Assembly: GCA_963817075.1 (NCBI GenBank)
Contig: CAWFMT010000007.1
Location: 1 to 64,000 of the forward strand
Length of the DNA: 64,000 bases
Source: DASPKM01 sp963817075
GTDB taxonomy: Bacteria; Bacteroidota; Bacteroidia; Chitinophagales; Chitinophagaceae
Direction of reading: 5' to 3'
Positions within the stretch are counted from its first letter, which is position 1. Each line of letters begins with the position of its first letter. Position numbers and translations under genes: made by a program. Below, in pieces: positions 41,393-50,528 of this stretch. The notes under the pieces were generated by a model that saw only the letters and a list, made by a program, of their open reading frames with translations, was not told where the DNA came from and made no database searches.

Positions 41393-42811
41393 ATGAGCCC
41401 AATTCTTCTACTGCTTATAGGGATGGTCATTGTTCTTGGGGGTATACTTGTCCTTCGATTGCACCCAATTCTTTCCCTTTTATTAGGAGCCCTTGCGGTT
41501 GGTCTGCTCACGCCTGATAGCCTGCTCATGAAATATGCAGTCAGTAAGGGATTTTCACCCCAACAAACGAGCAGTTTACTTGATCAAACACTTGGTGAAA
41601 GAGTTGCGATAGGTTTCGGGGATACCTGCGCCAAGATCGGCTTACTCATTGTGTTAGCTTCAATTATTGGCAAGTGCATGCTGGAAAGTGGAGCGGCAGA
41701 AAGAATAGTGAGATCAATGTTGAAGGTTTTTGGTGAAGAAAAGTCCCCTTTATCATTCATGGTTAGCAGTTTTTCACTTGGTATCCCGATCTTTTTTGAT
41801 ACTGTCTTTTATTTGATGATCCCATTGGCAAGAGCAATGGGCGTAAGAATTCAAAAGTCATATGCCTTATTTGTTATGGCGATAATTGCTGGTGGCACAA
41901 TGGCTCATTCATTGGTACCGCCCACTCCCGGGCCACTATTCGCTGCGGGTGCACTGGGAGTGAGTATCGGGTTGATGATAATTATGGGAACGATCATCGG
42001 TCTTATTACTTCAGCCTCCGGCCTCATATATGGGTACTGGTTGAACCGCAGGCAGGACGTTCCGCTTAGGAGTACCAGCGATACTTCGATAGAAGATCTG
42101 AAGGAATGGTTGAATAAAGATTCAAGGCAGTTGCCCGGATTCTTTCTCTCATGTCTTCCAATACTACTTCCAGTGATCCTCATCTCTGCCCAGACAATTG
42201 TTGCATCCATAAAAGGAAATATTTCCAATGAGGTCAGAGATTTTGTAAACCTCATTGGGGATCCCACAATTGCTTTGTTCATCGCAACCATCATTGCATT
42301 GTTCTTATTGATTAGGCAATACAATTACAAGCTCAAGGAATTAAAGAATCCAATCGAAGAAGCAGTTGGAAGCGCCGGCACTATTATATTGATTACTGCA
42401 ACCGGAGGCGCATTTGGAACCATGCTTCAACAAACATCCATTGGCAGTTGGCTCGCCGAAAACACATCTGATTATAAGCTTGCGGTATTGCCTCTGGCAT
42501 TTTTGATCACTGCAGTCATCAGGACAGCCCAGGGTTCTGCAACGGTTGCCATGATCACTGCCGTTGGCATGCTTACAGTATTCAATACTCCAGGTGCACT
42601 TGACTTTCATCCAGTTTATCTGGCAATTGTTATTGGATGTGGTTCCAAGATCTTCCCATGGATGAATGATAGTGGATTCTGGATTATTTGTAAAATGAGC
42701 GGATTTACTGAACGGGAGACCATTCGCAATTTCTCTTTTCTGCTTCTTGTCATGGGGATCGTAGGTTTGCTGGTCACCATGCTGTTTTCCAAATTATTTC
42801 CGCTTATTTAG
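41393..42811 (+). CDS. GntP family permease (sugar-acid:H+ symporter)
   Basis: 472 residues with about 12-13 membrane helices. SFSLGIPIFFDTVFYLMIP and HSLVPPTPGPLFAAGALGV are GntP family hallmarks. The family imports gluconate and related sugar acids by proton symport. In this context (29 bp before a glucarate dehydratase gene) D-glucarate, galactarate or glycerate is the likely substrate, which would be a change from the more common GudP-type MFS glucarate carrier. Confidence 0.92.
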   Translation: MSPILLLLIGMVIVLGGILVLRLHPILSLLLGALAVGLLTPDSLLMKYAVSKGFSPQQTSSLLDQTLGERVAIGFGDTCAKIGLLIVLASIIGKCMLESGAAERIVRSMLKVFGEEKSPLSFMVSSFSLGIPIFFDTVFYLMIPLARAMGVRIQKSYALFVMAIIAGGTMAHSLVPPTPGPLFAAGALGVSIGLMIIMGTIIGLITSASGLIYGYWLNRRQDVPLRSTSDTSIEDLKEWLNKDSRQLPGFFLSCLPILLPVILISAQTIVASIKGNISNEVRDFVNLIGDPTIALFIATIIALFLLIRQYNYKLKELKNPIEEAVGSAGTIILITATGGAFGTMLQQTSIGSWLAENTSDYKLAVLPLAFLITAVIRTAQGSATVAMITAVGMLTVFNTPGALDFHPVYLAIVIGCGSKIFPWMNDSGFWIICKMSGFTERETIRNFSFLLLVMGIVGLLVTMLFSKLFPLI

Positions 42812-42840
42812 TTTGGCCCTGTATTGATTAAAATGAAATA

Positions 42841-44145
42841 ATGAAAATAAAGGAGCTCCGTGTTCATTCAATAGCCATTGCTGATCCGCCTCTCAGGAGT
42901 TCATATGGATTACATGCCCCTTATGCTCTGCGGAATATAATTGAACTGGAAAGTGAGGATGGAATAATTGGCATCAATGAAACATATGGTGGAGAATCAC
43001 CTGCAGCGGCCTTGAATGCCCTGAAAAACAGAATTGTGGGCGAGAACGCCTTTCGTATCACAGGCTTGCTTAATCCGGAAATGAAATACAAAACAAGCGG
43101 CAATGAACGATCTCAAACTTTTTTGGTTCCTGGTGAAAATCCGCTTGATGAATCCAGTCGCACATATGCTGCAATAGAAGTTGCCTGTCTTGATCTCATC
43201 GGCAAAAGCATCGGAGTTCCTGTTTGTGATATAATAGGGGGAAGAGTTCGCGACAAGGTTGATTTCTCCGCTTATCCATTTTATAAACATGGAGGAGGCG
43301 GCGGAACAGGAGATGATGTTCGGGATGATGAATATGGAGAGGCGTTGTCACCGGAACAATTGGTAGAGCAGGTGAAAAAAATGGTTACTAAATATGGGTT
43401 TGGTTCAATTAAATTCAAAGCAGGTGTTCTGGATCCAGAAATTGAAATTGAAACTATTAAGCAATTATACAGCGAACTGGGACCTGGAGTTCCATTGCGC
43501 ATTGATCCAAACTCTGCCTGGACTGTAGAAACTTCAGTAAAAGTTGGTAAGGCTCTTGCAAAAGAATTATCTGGAGGCGGTTACCTGGAAGACCCCACGG
43601 CAGGCCTGGATGGAATGGCCGCTGTTCGAAAAAAATTACTGGCCCTTGGGATAACAACTCCTTTAGCAAGTAATGTTGCAGTCACATCATTCGGTGATAT
43701 TCCGATGTCTGTAGCAATTGATGCGGTGCAGATAATTCTTTGTGATCATCATTATTGGGGGGGAATGCGACAGGTACAACATCTTGCAAAACTTGCAGAG
43801 ACTTTTAATATTGGCTTATCTATGCATTCTAATAGTCATCTTGGTATATCATTGATGGCAATGGCACATGTGGCGGCAGCAACACCTCATCTAACATATG
43901 CTTGCGATACACATTATCCATGGCAATCAGAAAAGGATGAAGTGGTTGAGGGAGGAAGAATAAAAATTGAAAATGGAAGTGTTACCATTTCAGATAAACC
44001 TGGACTTGGAGTTGGCCTGGATTACGACCAGCTTGAGAGAGGAAAGGAACGCTACAGGAAGAATCCATTCAGGAAAAGAGATGATGAAGCGGAAATGCAA
44101 AAGCATGTTGATCCGAATTGGAAGCGGGTTTTACCAAGGTGGTGA
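42841..44145 (+). CDS. gudD: glucarate dehydratase (enolase superfamily)
   Basis: 434 residues, normal for GlucD. The lid has SSYGLHAPYALRN and NETYGG. Catalytic Lys is in IKFKAG, the metal ligands are in RIDPNSAW, LEDPTAG and ASNVAV, and the His-Asp dyad is in MHSNSHLG. It dehydrates D-glucarate to 5-keto-4-deoxy-D-glucarate. A glycine-rich loop HGGGGGTGDD (about residues 150-159) is slightly longer than I would expect. Permease upstream and aldolase downstream fit the pathway. Confidence 0.9.
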   Translation: MKIKELRVHSIAIADPPLRSSYGLHAPYALRNIIELESEDGIIGINETYGGESPAAALNALKNRIVGENAFRITGLLNPEMKYKTSGNERSQTFLVPGENPLDESSRTYAAIEVACLDLIGKSIGVPVCDIIGGRVRDKVDFSAYPFYKHGGGGGTGDDVRDDEYGEALSPEQLVEQVKKMVTKYGFGSIKFKAGVLDPEIEIETIKQLYSELGPGVPLRIDPNSAWTVETSVKVGKALAKELSGGGYLEDPTAGLDGMAAVRKKLLALGITTPLASNVAVTSFGDIPMSVAIDAVQIILCDHHYWGGMRQVQHLAKLAETFNIGLSMHSNSHLGISLMAMAHVAAATPHLTYACDTHYPWQSEKDEVVEGGRIKIENGSVTISDKPGLGVGLDYDQLERGKERYRKNPFRKRDDEAEMQKHVDPNWKRVLPRW

Positions 44146-44175
44146 CCAGACCCTGTAAGCGGTCGAGCGAAGCGA

Positions 44176-44356
44176 GACCCTGACAGGGTCACAAGAAAGG
44201 GATATGTTCTTGTTCGTAGACCCAGACAGGGTCACACCCTGACAGGGTCACACCCTGACAGGGTCATATTCTGACAGGGTCATATTCTGACAGGGTACTA
44301 AGGACCAAAAAAAACAAGGTCGGTGACCCTGACAGGGGCATACCCTGACAGGGTCT
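44176..44356. repeat. array of GACCCTGACAGGGTC palindromes, 16-bp period
   Basis: A 15-bp perfect palindrome, GACCCTGACAGGGTC, at 44176-44190. It is followed by five units with GACAGGGT at 44225, 44241, 44257, 44273 and 44289 (exact 16-bp period), and two more at 44331 and 44347. The array fills the 231-bp gap between gudD and the aldolase gene inside an otherwise tight operon. Single units are self-complementary and neighbours can pair, so strong RNA structure is possible. No protein-coding frame is seen. Confidence 0.92.
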
Positions 44357-44376
44357 TAAGGATCAAAAAAAATCAT

Positions 44377-45153
44377 ATGGGAAATCTCAAATCAAGACTT
44401 CTATCAGGAGAAACTCTAAATGGAAGTTTTCTCAATCTTGGTTCTCATGTGACTGCCGAGATCCTTGGCAATGCAGGATTCGATTGGTTATTGATCGATC
44501 TGGAGCATGGGGCTGGTAATGACTCCAATATGTTTCAGCAATTGCAGGCCGCAGGTAATACAAAGGCAACGACCTGTGTTAGAACTCACGAATTCTCACG
44601 TCCCCAGGTTCAAAGAATTCTCGATTCGGGTGCCAGCGGAGTCATGTTCCCACAGATCAGAACGAGGGAGGAAGCAGAAATTGCAGTCAAGATGATGTAT
44701 TACCCCCCAAAAGGAAATCGCGGTCTGGCAAGAATGGTGAGAGCGCACAAATTCGGGAAGATTACCAAGGAATATATGGACGGACTTGAAGAGAATCTCA
44801 TTTCTATAATCCAGATCGAGACTATTGATGCCCTGAAAAATATAGATGCGATCGCTGCCGTTCAAGGAGTGGATGTTTTATTCGTTGGTCCGTCCGACCT
44901 TACGATGGCACTTGGGATTTTTGCAAAATTTGATCATGCAGATTATCAGAATGCAATCAGAACTGTTGCGTCATCCGCTAAAAATCACGGAAAAGCAACT
45001 GGTGTTTTGATGCAGGATATATCTGAATACGAGATGTACCATAAGCTCGGATATCGATTTCTTGCTTCAGGCGCTGATAGTATTTTTGTGACGAGAGGAG
45101 CCGATGCTATGGCAAAAGAAATGCAGAAACGGAGTGGCGAGATGAAACCATAA
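44377..45153 (+). CDS. garL: HpcH/HpaI family aldolase (probable 5-keto-4-deoxyglucarate aldolase)
   Basis: 258 residues from ATG 44377; an earlier frame start at 44323 would be inside the palindrome array. FDWLLIDLEHGAG, GVMFPQIRTREEAE, NRGLARMVRAHKFG and VDVLFVGPSDL are the HpcH/HpaI aldolase signatures, with metal ligands in the IQIE and GPSDL motifs. GarL cleaves 5-keto-4-deoxy-D-glucarate to pyruvate and tartronate semialdehyde. The assignment rests on the flanking gudD and garR genes; the fold alone also fits other 2-keto-3-deoxy acid aldolases. Confidence 0.82.
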   Translation: MGNLKSRLLSGETLNGSFLNLGSHVTAEILGNAGFDWLLIDLEHGAGNDSNMFQQLQAAGNTKATTCVRTHEFSRPQVQRILDSGASGVMFPQIRTREEAEIAVKMMYYPPKGNRGLARMVRAHKFGKITKEYMDGLEENLISIIQIETIDALKNIDAIAAVQGVDVLFVGPSDLTMALGIFAKFDHADYQNAIRTVASSAKNHGKATGVLMQDISEYEMYHKLGYRFLASGADSIFVTRGADAMAKEMQKRSGEMKP

Positions 45154-45231
45154 AGGTTGATCAACACTTCCTTTCATAGAACAGAAGGGAGTGCCTGCAC
45201 ACTTTTTTTTTCAGACCCTAAATAAAATCAG

Positions 45232-46105
45232 ATGGAAAAAATTGGTTTTATCGGTCTCGGAATTATGGGAAAGCCCATGGCCCTTCACTTACTAAAGGGT
45301 GGGTATTCTCTTTATGTTCTTTCTTCAAGCGGGGCCGCTATCGACCTTCATTCTGAGGGCGCCATTGTAACCGAGAATCCCAAAGATCTTGCAGCAGAAT
45401 GTGATATCATTATTACCATGTTGCCTGATTCGCCGGAAGTAGAGGCCATCGTATTTGGTGAAGAGGGACTCCATCATGGTATGAAAGCGGGTTCACTATT
45501 TATTGATATGTCAACCATTGCACCGGCTACCAGTATCAATCTGTACAACCGCCTGCATCAAAAAAATATTGAAGCATTGGATGCGCCTGTTTCAGGCGGA
45601 CAAACTGGAGCAGAAGCAGCTACTCTGTCAATCATGGTTGGAGGAAATGAATCAGCCTTTCAACGAGCACTGCCTCTTTTTGGAAAATTGGGAAAAAATA
45701 TTGTTCATATAGGAAAGCCCAGGATCGGGCCAGATTACAAAGGCCTGCAATCAGATCATTGTTGGAATGACTATACAGGCTGTAGCAGAGGCTCTGACCC
45801 TAGCTAAGAAAACCGGCGTTGATGTTGCAAAGGTTAGAGCAGCCTTGCTGGGTGGATTTGCACAAAGCAAAATCCTTGATCTGCATGGACAAAGAATTAT
45901 TGATAGGAATTTCAAGCCTGGATTTAGAATCAACCTTCATAGAAAGGATATGAACATTGCATTACAAACTGGAAAGGAACATTCAGTACCACTTCCAGGA
46001 TCAGCCATCGTAGCTGCGCAAATGGATGCAATTATTGCCAATGGTGATGGGGAATTGGATCATTCCAGTCTTGCCCTTCTGCTGGAATCAATGGCCGGAC
46101 TTTGA
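45232..46105 (+). pseudogene. garR: tartronate semialdehyde reductase (HIBADH family), single-base frameshift
   Basis: The first frame runs from ATG 45232: Rossmann IGFIGLGIMGKPMA, then DAPVSGGQTGAEA and NIVHIGKP, after which it goes out of register. The second frame continues SGQITKACNQIIVGMTIQAV to the normal C-terminus at 46105, with the catalytic Lys in ITKAC. Removing one A at about 45721 (CCCAGGATCGGG) restores GKPGSGQITK. The span of 874 nt is one over a multiple of three and the joined protein has the family length of about 291 residues. The enzyme reduces tartronate semialdehyde to D-glycerate for the glycerate kinase at 39970. As written it would be non-functional; an indel error is likely. 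Confidence 0.87.
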
Positions 46106-46149
46106 GAATTAAAAATTGAAAATACAGAAGTCCTTGCTTAGAGTTGGCT

Positions 46150-46190
46150 TCTTCATTTTGCATTTTTCATTTTACATTTTACATTCCCTC
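46150..46190. repeat. AT-rich CATTTTTCATTTTACATTTT string
   Basis: Runs of CATTTTGCATTTTTC and ATTTTACATTTTAC end three bases before the ATG at 46193. The same family occurs at 21639-21692, 39930-39965, 47268-47295 and 47484-47514 and inside the 109-bp tandem unit. Confidence 0.65.
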
Positions 46191-46192
46191 CG

Positions 46193-47263
46193 ATGACTAC
46201 AAACTCCTTCCTACTATACGGCGCAAATGGATACACTGGTGAATTGATTGCCCGCTATGCTGCGGATTATCAACTAGCACCAATTCTAGCTGGAAGAAGA
46301 AGAGAAGTGATAGAACCTCTTGCCGAAAAATTGAAATTACCCTTCCTTGTTTTTGATCTGGAAGACTCATCTGCTTTACAGTCTGCATTGCACTCAGTAA
46401 AACTTGTTGTTCATGCAGCCGGGCCATTTCGATACACTGCGCGACAGATGGTTGAGGCTTGTCTGCAAACCGGTACTCATTACCTGGACATAAATGGTGA
46501 TATATCCGTTTTTGAGCTTCTCAGGGGTTATAGCGCCAGAGCAAAAGAAAAGGGAATAATGATCATGCCCGGAGTTGGATTTGATGTTGTTCCTACGGAT
46601 TGCCTTGCTCTCTTGTTGAAAAAATTATTGCCTGATGCTATCGATCTCAAACTTGCATTCGCAACACTTGGAGGTGCTTTATCACATGGTACTGCCACAA
46701 CCGTGGTAGATAAATTGGGAGAGGGTGGCGCAGTTCGAAAAAATGGAAAGATCATAGCTGTGCCATTGGGCCAACGAGGTCGCTGGATCGATTTCGGATC
46801 TAAAAAATTATTTGCGATGACAATTCCCTGGGGAGATATTTCAACCGCTTATACTACTACAGGAATTCCGAATATAGAAGTATACACAGGTATTTCTCCT
46901 CGCACCCATAGATTATTAAAGCTTCAGCCGCTTTTTAATTGGCTCTTGCGCACAAGCTTTATCAAAAATCTCCTTCACCGAAAAATAAACAAGAGTGGTC
47001 CAGGGCCTTCAGATGAAAAACGTGCCAAGGCAAAGACATTCGTTTGGGGAGAGGCCCGGAATTCTGCCGGACAATATGCAACAGCACGGATGACAACACC
47101 TGATGGATACACATTAACCATGTATAGTACACTGATCATCGCAAAAAAAGTACTGGAAGGAAATTTTCAACCGGGCTACCAAACACCTGCCGGCGTTTAT
47201 TCTGAAGATCTTATTCTGGAAATTCCAAATGTTGAAAGAGAAATTATCAGTATACCGGCTTGA
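46193..47263 (+). CDS. saccharopine dehydrogenase-like NAD(P)-binding protein
   Basis: 356 residues. An N-terminal Rossmann domain has LLYGANGYTGELIARYA and LAGRRREVIEPLAE, followed by LVVHAAGPFRYTARQMVEAC and THYLDINGD, the saccharopine-dehydrogenase/trans-acting enoyl reductase pattern. MPGVGFDVVPTDC is also conserved. A true lysine-pathway role is unlikely because the family is broad. It follows the glucarate operon after 88 bp, with an AT-rich repeat between, so cotranscription is doubtful. Confidence 0.85.
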   Translation: MTTNSFLLYGANGYTGELIARYAADYQLAPILAGRRREVIEPLAEKLKLPFLVFDLEDSSALQSALHSVKLVVHAAGPFRYTARQMVEACLQTGTHYLDINGDISVFELLRGYSARAKEKGIMIMPGVGFDVVPTDCLALLLKKLLPDAIDLKLAFATLGGALSHGTATTVVDKLGEGGAVRKNGKIIAVPLGQRGRWIDFGSKKLFAMTIPWGDISTAYTTTGIPNIEVYTGISPRTHRLLKLQPLFNWLLRTSFIKNLLHRKINKSGPGPSDEKRAKAKTFVWGEARNSAGQYATARMTTPDGYTLTMYSTLIIAKKVLEGNFQPGYQTPAGVYSEDLILEIPNVEREIISIPA

Positions 47264-47267
47264 ATTG

Positions 47268-47517
47268 AAAATGTAAAATTAAAAATTTAAAAAGAAGAAT
47301 TTCACGCAAAGGGAGCAAAGACGCAAAAACTTTTCTCTGCGCTCCTCTGCGTTCTCTTTTTCTCCGCGGTAAAAAAAAGTATGGAAGATTCAAAGGTTCG
47401 GGCTCCTGGCGAAACCTGGCGTCCTGGCGTCTTTGCGGTTAAATAATTTAAAATGAATTCATCCCATCCAGGTTGTTCTCTTTATTTTTCATTTTTCATT
47501 TTGCATTTTGCATTCAA
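47268..47517. repeat. intergenic block of mixed dispersed repeats
   Basis: Contains, in order: AAAATGTAAAATTAAAAATT; TTTCACGCAAAGGGAGCAAA and CTCTGCGCTCCTCTGCG, which are partly complementary; a right half copy of the palindromic element ending TCTTTGCGGTTAAAT (about 47404-47445); and CATTTTTCATTTTGCATTTT. The block sits between convergent genes and has no coding potential. Confidence 0.75.
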
Positions 47518-47519
47518 CC

Positions 47520-48437
47520 TCAAAATGAATCAGCGTCGCGATACGCTTTGATCAAGGCCAACTCGCCATCCTTCCCAGGACCAGCATTCCCATGCTCCAT
47601 CCCCATGATTCCCCGATATCCCTTCTCATAAATATGCTTGAAAATATTTCTGTAATTCATTTCCCCTGTGCCGGGTTCCTTTCTTCCAGGATTATCTCCA
47701 ATTTGAAAGTATCCCACTTCTTCCCAGGTCTTATTGATATTATTAATGATGTTTCCTTCATTTCGTTGCATGTGATACATATCAAAAAGAAACTTGCATG
47801 AAGGACTGTTTACAGCTTTGCAAATCATATAAGTCTGGTCAGAATATCTGAGAAATAGATCTGGATTATCGCTCAATGCTTCAAGTACCATCACAAGTCC
47901 GTGCGGTTCCAGGATGGCCGACCCTTTCCTTAGGGCATTGATAACATTTGCCGTTTGATACTCCAGGGAAATACTTCGATCGTAATTTCCTGGAACAACA
48001 GTCATCCATTTTGCACCACAACGTTTGGCTACCTCTACTGCTTCCTTACAATCCTTGATCATTTTGTCGATCCATTCTTGCTTTCCAGTTGTAAGCGTAG
48101 TTGTCCAATGCCAGTTGTCAGAGGTGATAACAAAAACACCCATTGGCATTCCCAGACTGGCAAGCGTGTCCCCAATCTTCTTTTGCATTTCTGGTGTTCG
48201 CTTCATCATGCCGTTGTCCTCAATGGATCTGAATCCCATTGAATGCGCAAATTTTATCTGATCGATGAAATCTGCACCCCCAAGATTCTTGAACATTCCT
48301 TCGTGAAATCCATAATTAAGCTTAAATGGTTTTTCAGCAAATGGAAATTTGTTCACTCGCTTTGCAAATAACTCCGAAGGAAGAATCGAGACTGAGGCAG
48401 CCGCCATGGCTTGACCAATGAAATTTCTGCGTTGCAT
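47520..48437 (-). CDS. hyi: hydroxypyruvate isomerase-like TIM-barrel protein
   Basis: 305 residues from ATG 48437, chosen because MQRRNFIGQAMAAASVSI is a Tat-like signal; an upstream ATG at 48470 adds a non-signal leader. LNYGFHEGMF, VLEALSD, FLFDMYHMQRNEGN, QIGDNPGRKEPGTGEMN and GMEHGN match Hyi-type xylose-isomerase-like barrels with Glu, Asp, His and Glu metal ligands. Hyi interconverts hydroxypyruvate and tartronate semialdehyde, linking it to the glucarate genes. The export signal is odd for a central-metabolism enzyme and argues for a different periplasmic substrate. Confidence 0.78.
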   Translation of the reverse strand: MQRRNFIGQAMAAASVSILPSELFAKRVNKFPFAEKPFKLNYGFHEGMFKNLGGADFIDQIKFAHSMGFRSIEDNGMMKRTPEMQKKIGDTLASLGMPMGVFVITSDNWHWTTTLTTGKQEWIDKMIKDCKEAVEVAKRCGAKWMTVVPGNYDRSISLEYQTANVINALRKGSAILEPHGLVMVLEALSDNPDLFLRYSDQTYMICKAVNSPSCKFLFDMYHMQRNEGNIINNINKTWEEVGYFQIGDNPGRKEPGTGEMNYRNIFKHIYEKGYRGIMGMEHGNAGPGKDGELALIKAYRDADSF

Positions 48438-48486
48438 GATAAATTCGTTAGTGCTTAAATTTACCGACATTATTAATACTTGCTGA

Positions 48487-49500
48487 TTGCTTCAAAAATT
48501 ATTTCTTCTCGCCTTCTTGCTCTTTCACCTTTCCAGCAATGCACAATTGCGGAGATTTTCCTTCAGCCAGTCAAAAATGGGCTCCACTTTTAATCTGATT
48601 TTTTATTCTGAAGATTCGGTCCGGGCACATCAGCTTTCCATTGAAGCATTTCAACTTATTGATTCCCTCAATTTAATATTCAGCGATTATCACCCAGAAA
48701 CTGAACTGAATAGGTTATCTGCTTCATCGGGAACAGATAGTTTTATGGCAATGTCTCCACCCCTTGCCAAAATTTTCCAATATGCGAACGAGGCATGGAA
48801 AAGCAGTAATAAAGCATTTGACATCACAGTAGGCTCGCTTAGCAGACTTTGGAGGAGAGCAAGAAAGGAAAATAGGTTTCCAACTCCAACTGAGATTGAA
48901 GAAGCAAGAAGGTTTGTCGGTTTTGAAAAAATTTATTTAGATAGTGTTCCCTCTCGCATTAAACTCCTCATTCCAAATATGCAACTCGACCTTGGAGGGA
49001 TTGCAAAAGGGTTTATTGCAGAGCAGGTGGTTCGCTATTTACATTCCAGGAATATTAGTTCAGCCCTGGCAGATGCTGGTGGTGATATTTTTTGCAGTAA
49101 CCCGCCTCCCGGAAAATCCGGCTGGAGCGTGGGATTGAATCTTCCTCAAAAAGAAGTGGAACTTTTTCGGAACAATATCGAATTGAATAATAAGGCTGTG
49201 GCTACATCTGGCCACCTATATCAATTCATAGAATTTCAGGGGAAAAAATATTCGCATATCATTGATCCACGCACAGGTTATGGGATCACTTCCGGGCGAA
49301 ATGTTACCATCATTGCAAACGATGGCGCAATTGCCGACTGGCTCGCCACGGCCTGCAGTATTCTATCCATCGGAAAAGCAAAAAAGCTTGCAGTAAAATT
49401 CAAGGCAGAATTGCTAATCGCCACCCTCAAGGGAAACAAGCTAAAATTGCATATGACTAAGGGTATGAGGAACCATTGGAAAAATGGTCAGATCAACTGA
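48487..49500 (+). CDS. apbE: FAD:protein FMN transferase (ApbE)
   Basis: 337 residues starting at a TTG (48487), with signal peptide MLQKLFLLAFLLFHLSSNAQ. FSQSKMGSTFNLIFY, FDITVGSLSRLW, MQLDLGGIAKGFIAE, ALADAGGDIF, ATSGHLYQF and HIIDPRTGYGI are the full ApbE set. It attaches FMN covalently to Thr/Ser of exported or membrane subunits such as Rnf or Na+-NQR. No such target gene is in the window. It diverges from hyi with a gap of 49 bp. Confidence 0.93.
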   Translation: MLQKLFLLAFLLFHLSSNAQLRRFSFSQSKMGSTFNLIFYSEDSVRAHQLSIEAFQLIDSLNLIFSDYHPETELNRLSASSGTDSFMAMSPPLAKIFQYANEAWKSSNKAFDITVGSLSRLWRRARKENRFPTPTEIEEARRFVGFEKIYLDSVPSRIKLLIPNMQLDLGGIAKGFIAEQVVRYLHSRNISSALADAGGDIFCSNPPPGKSGWSVGLNLPQKEVELFRNNIELNNKAVATSGHLYQFIEFQGKKYSHIIDPRTGYGITSGRNVTIIANDGAIADWLATACSILSIGKAKKLAVKFKAELLIATLKGNKLKLHMTKGMRNHWKNGQIN

Positions 49501-49533
49501 CAATCCTTATTTTTAAAAACTAAATTTCAAGGG

Positions 49534-50490
49534 TTGAAACGCGCTACACAATTGGTTCTTTGCATTCTTTCTTTTTTGGAGGCTGCCTCTCAACAGGATA
49601 CAGCATTTCTTCCCTACAGTCAGAAAATTCCGGGAATAAATATTAGTTTCAAACTCGTACCCATTTCTTCCGGGACTTTTTTAATGGGAAGTGATGCCAG
49701 GGATAAATTTGCTGACAAGGATGAAACGCCAAAGCATTCAGTAAAGATCAGCGCGTTCTGGATGGGTGCTTACGAGGTGACCTATGATGAATACGAAGCA
49801 TTTACTCAGGATGAAAACTATTCCCAAAATTCCGAATTGGATGCAATCACCCGGCCAAGTCAGCCTTATATAGATATGACATTGGGAATGGGAAAGGCCG
49901 GAGGTTATCCTGCCAATAGTATGCAACAGTATGGAGCCTTGATGTATTGCAAATGGCTTTTTCAAAAGACTGGGATATTTTTTCGACTTCCGACAGAAGC
50001 AGAATGGGAGTATGGTAGTCGGGCAGGTGCGACAACACCATATCCCTTCGCAAGCGATCTCTCGGACCTGCCTAAATATGCATGGTTCAAGAACAATAGT
50101 GGAAATCGATATCATAAAGTAGGTGAGTTAAAACCAAACGCATGGGGCTTGTATGATATGTTGGGTAATGTAGCAGAGTGGACGATGGACCAATACGATG
50201 AAAATTCATATGGAAAATTTCAACCGGGAACTTCTGATCCAGTAGTATTGCCAACCAGCCGCCATCCAAGAACTGTTAAGGGTGGAAGTTTTAGAGACGA
50301 AGCCGAGAAACTTCGACCTGCTGATCGCCTGAAATCAGATCTCGTCTGGAATCGGAGAGATCCTCAAGAACCTAAGAGTAAATGGTGGAATGCCGATGCA
50401 CCCTTTGTGGGATTCAGGATTGTGCGACCTTTCATTCAACCCAGTAAAGAAGAGATAGATCAATTTTTCAAAATGTATTTAGATAACTAG
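49534..50490 (+). CDS. formylglycine-generating enzyme-like (SUMF1) secreted protein
   Basis: 318 residues from a TTG start (MKRATQLVLCILSFLEAASQ). FLMGSDARDKFADKDETPKH, AYEVTYDEYEAF, FRLPTEAEWEYGSRAG, GLYDMLGNVAEWT and VKGGSFRDEAEKLRPADR are the FGE-sulfatase family signatures. I do not see the two-Cys catalytic pattern of true FGE in the C-terminal part, so it may be a non-FGE member such as a gliding-type or structural homologue. No sulfatase is in the window. It lies 33 bp after apbE. Confidence 0.85.
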   Translation: MKRATQLVLCILSFLEAASQQDTAFLPYSQKIPGINISFKLVPISSGTFLMGSDARDKFADKDETPKHSVKISAFWMGAYEVTYDEYEAFTQDENYSQNSELDAITRPSQPYIDMTLGMGKAGGYPANSMQQYGALMYCKWLFQKTGIFFRLPTEAEWEYGSRAGATTPYPFASDLSDLPKYAWFKNNSGNRYHKVGELKPNAWGLYDMLGNVAEWTMDQYDENSYGKFQPGTSDPVVLPTSRHPRTVKGGSFRDEAEKLRPADRLKSDLVWNRRDPQEPKSKWWNADAPFVGFRIVRPFIQPSKEEIDQFFKMYLDN

Positions 50491-50528
50491 GAAAGTTGGA
50501 CCATAATAAAACATTCAAATAAATTAAA

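Noticed and set aside
44176..44356. CRISPR-like or attachment-site array
   Set aside because: Units are 16 bp, contiguous and palindromic without spacers; no integrase or cas gene is near.
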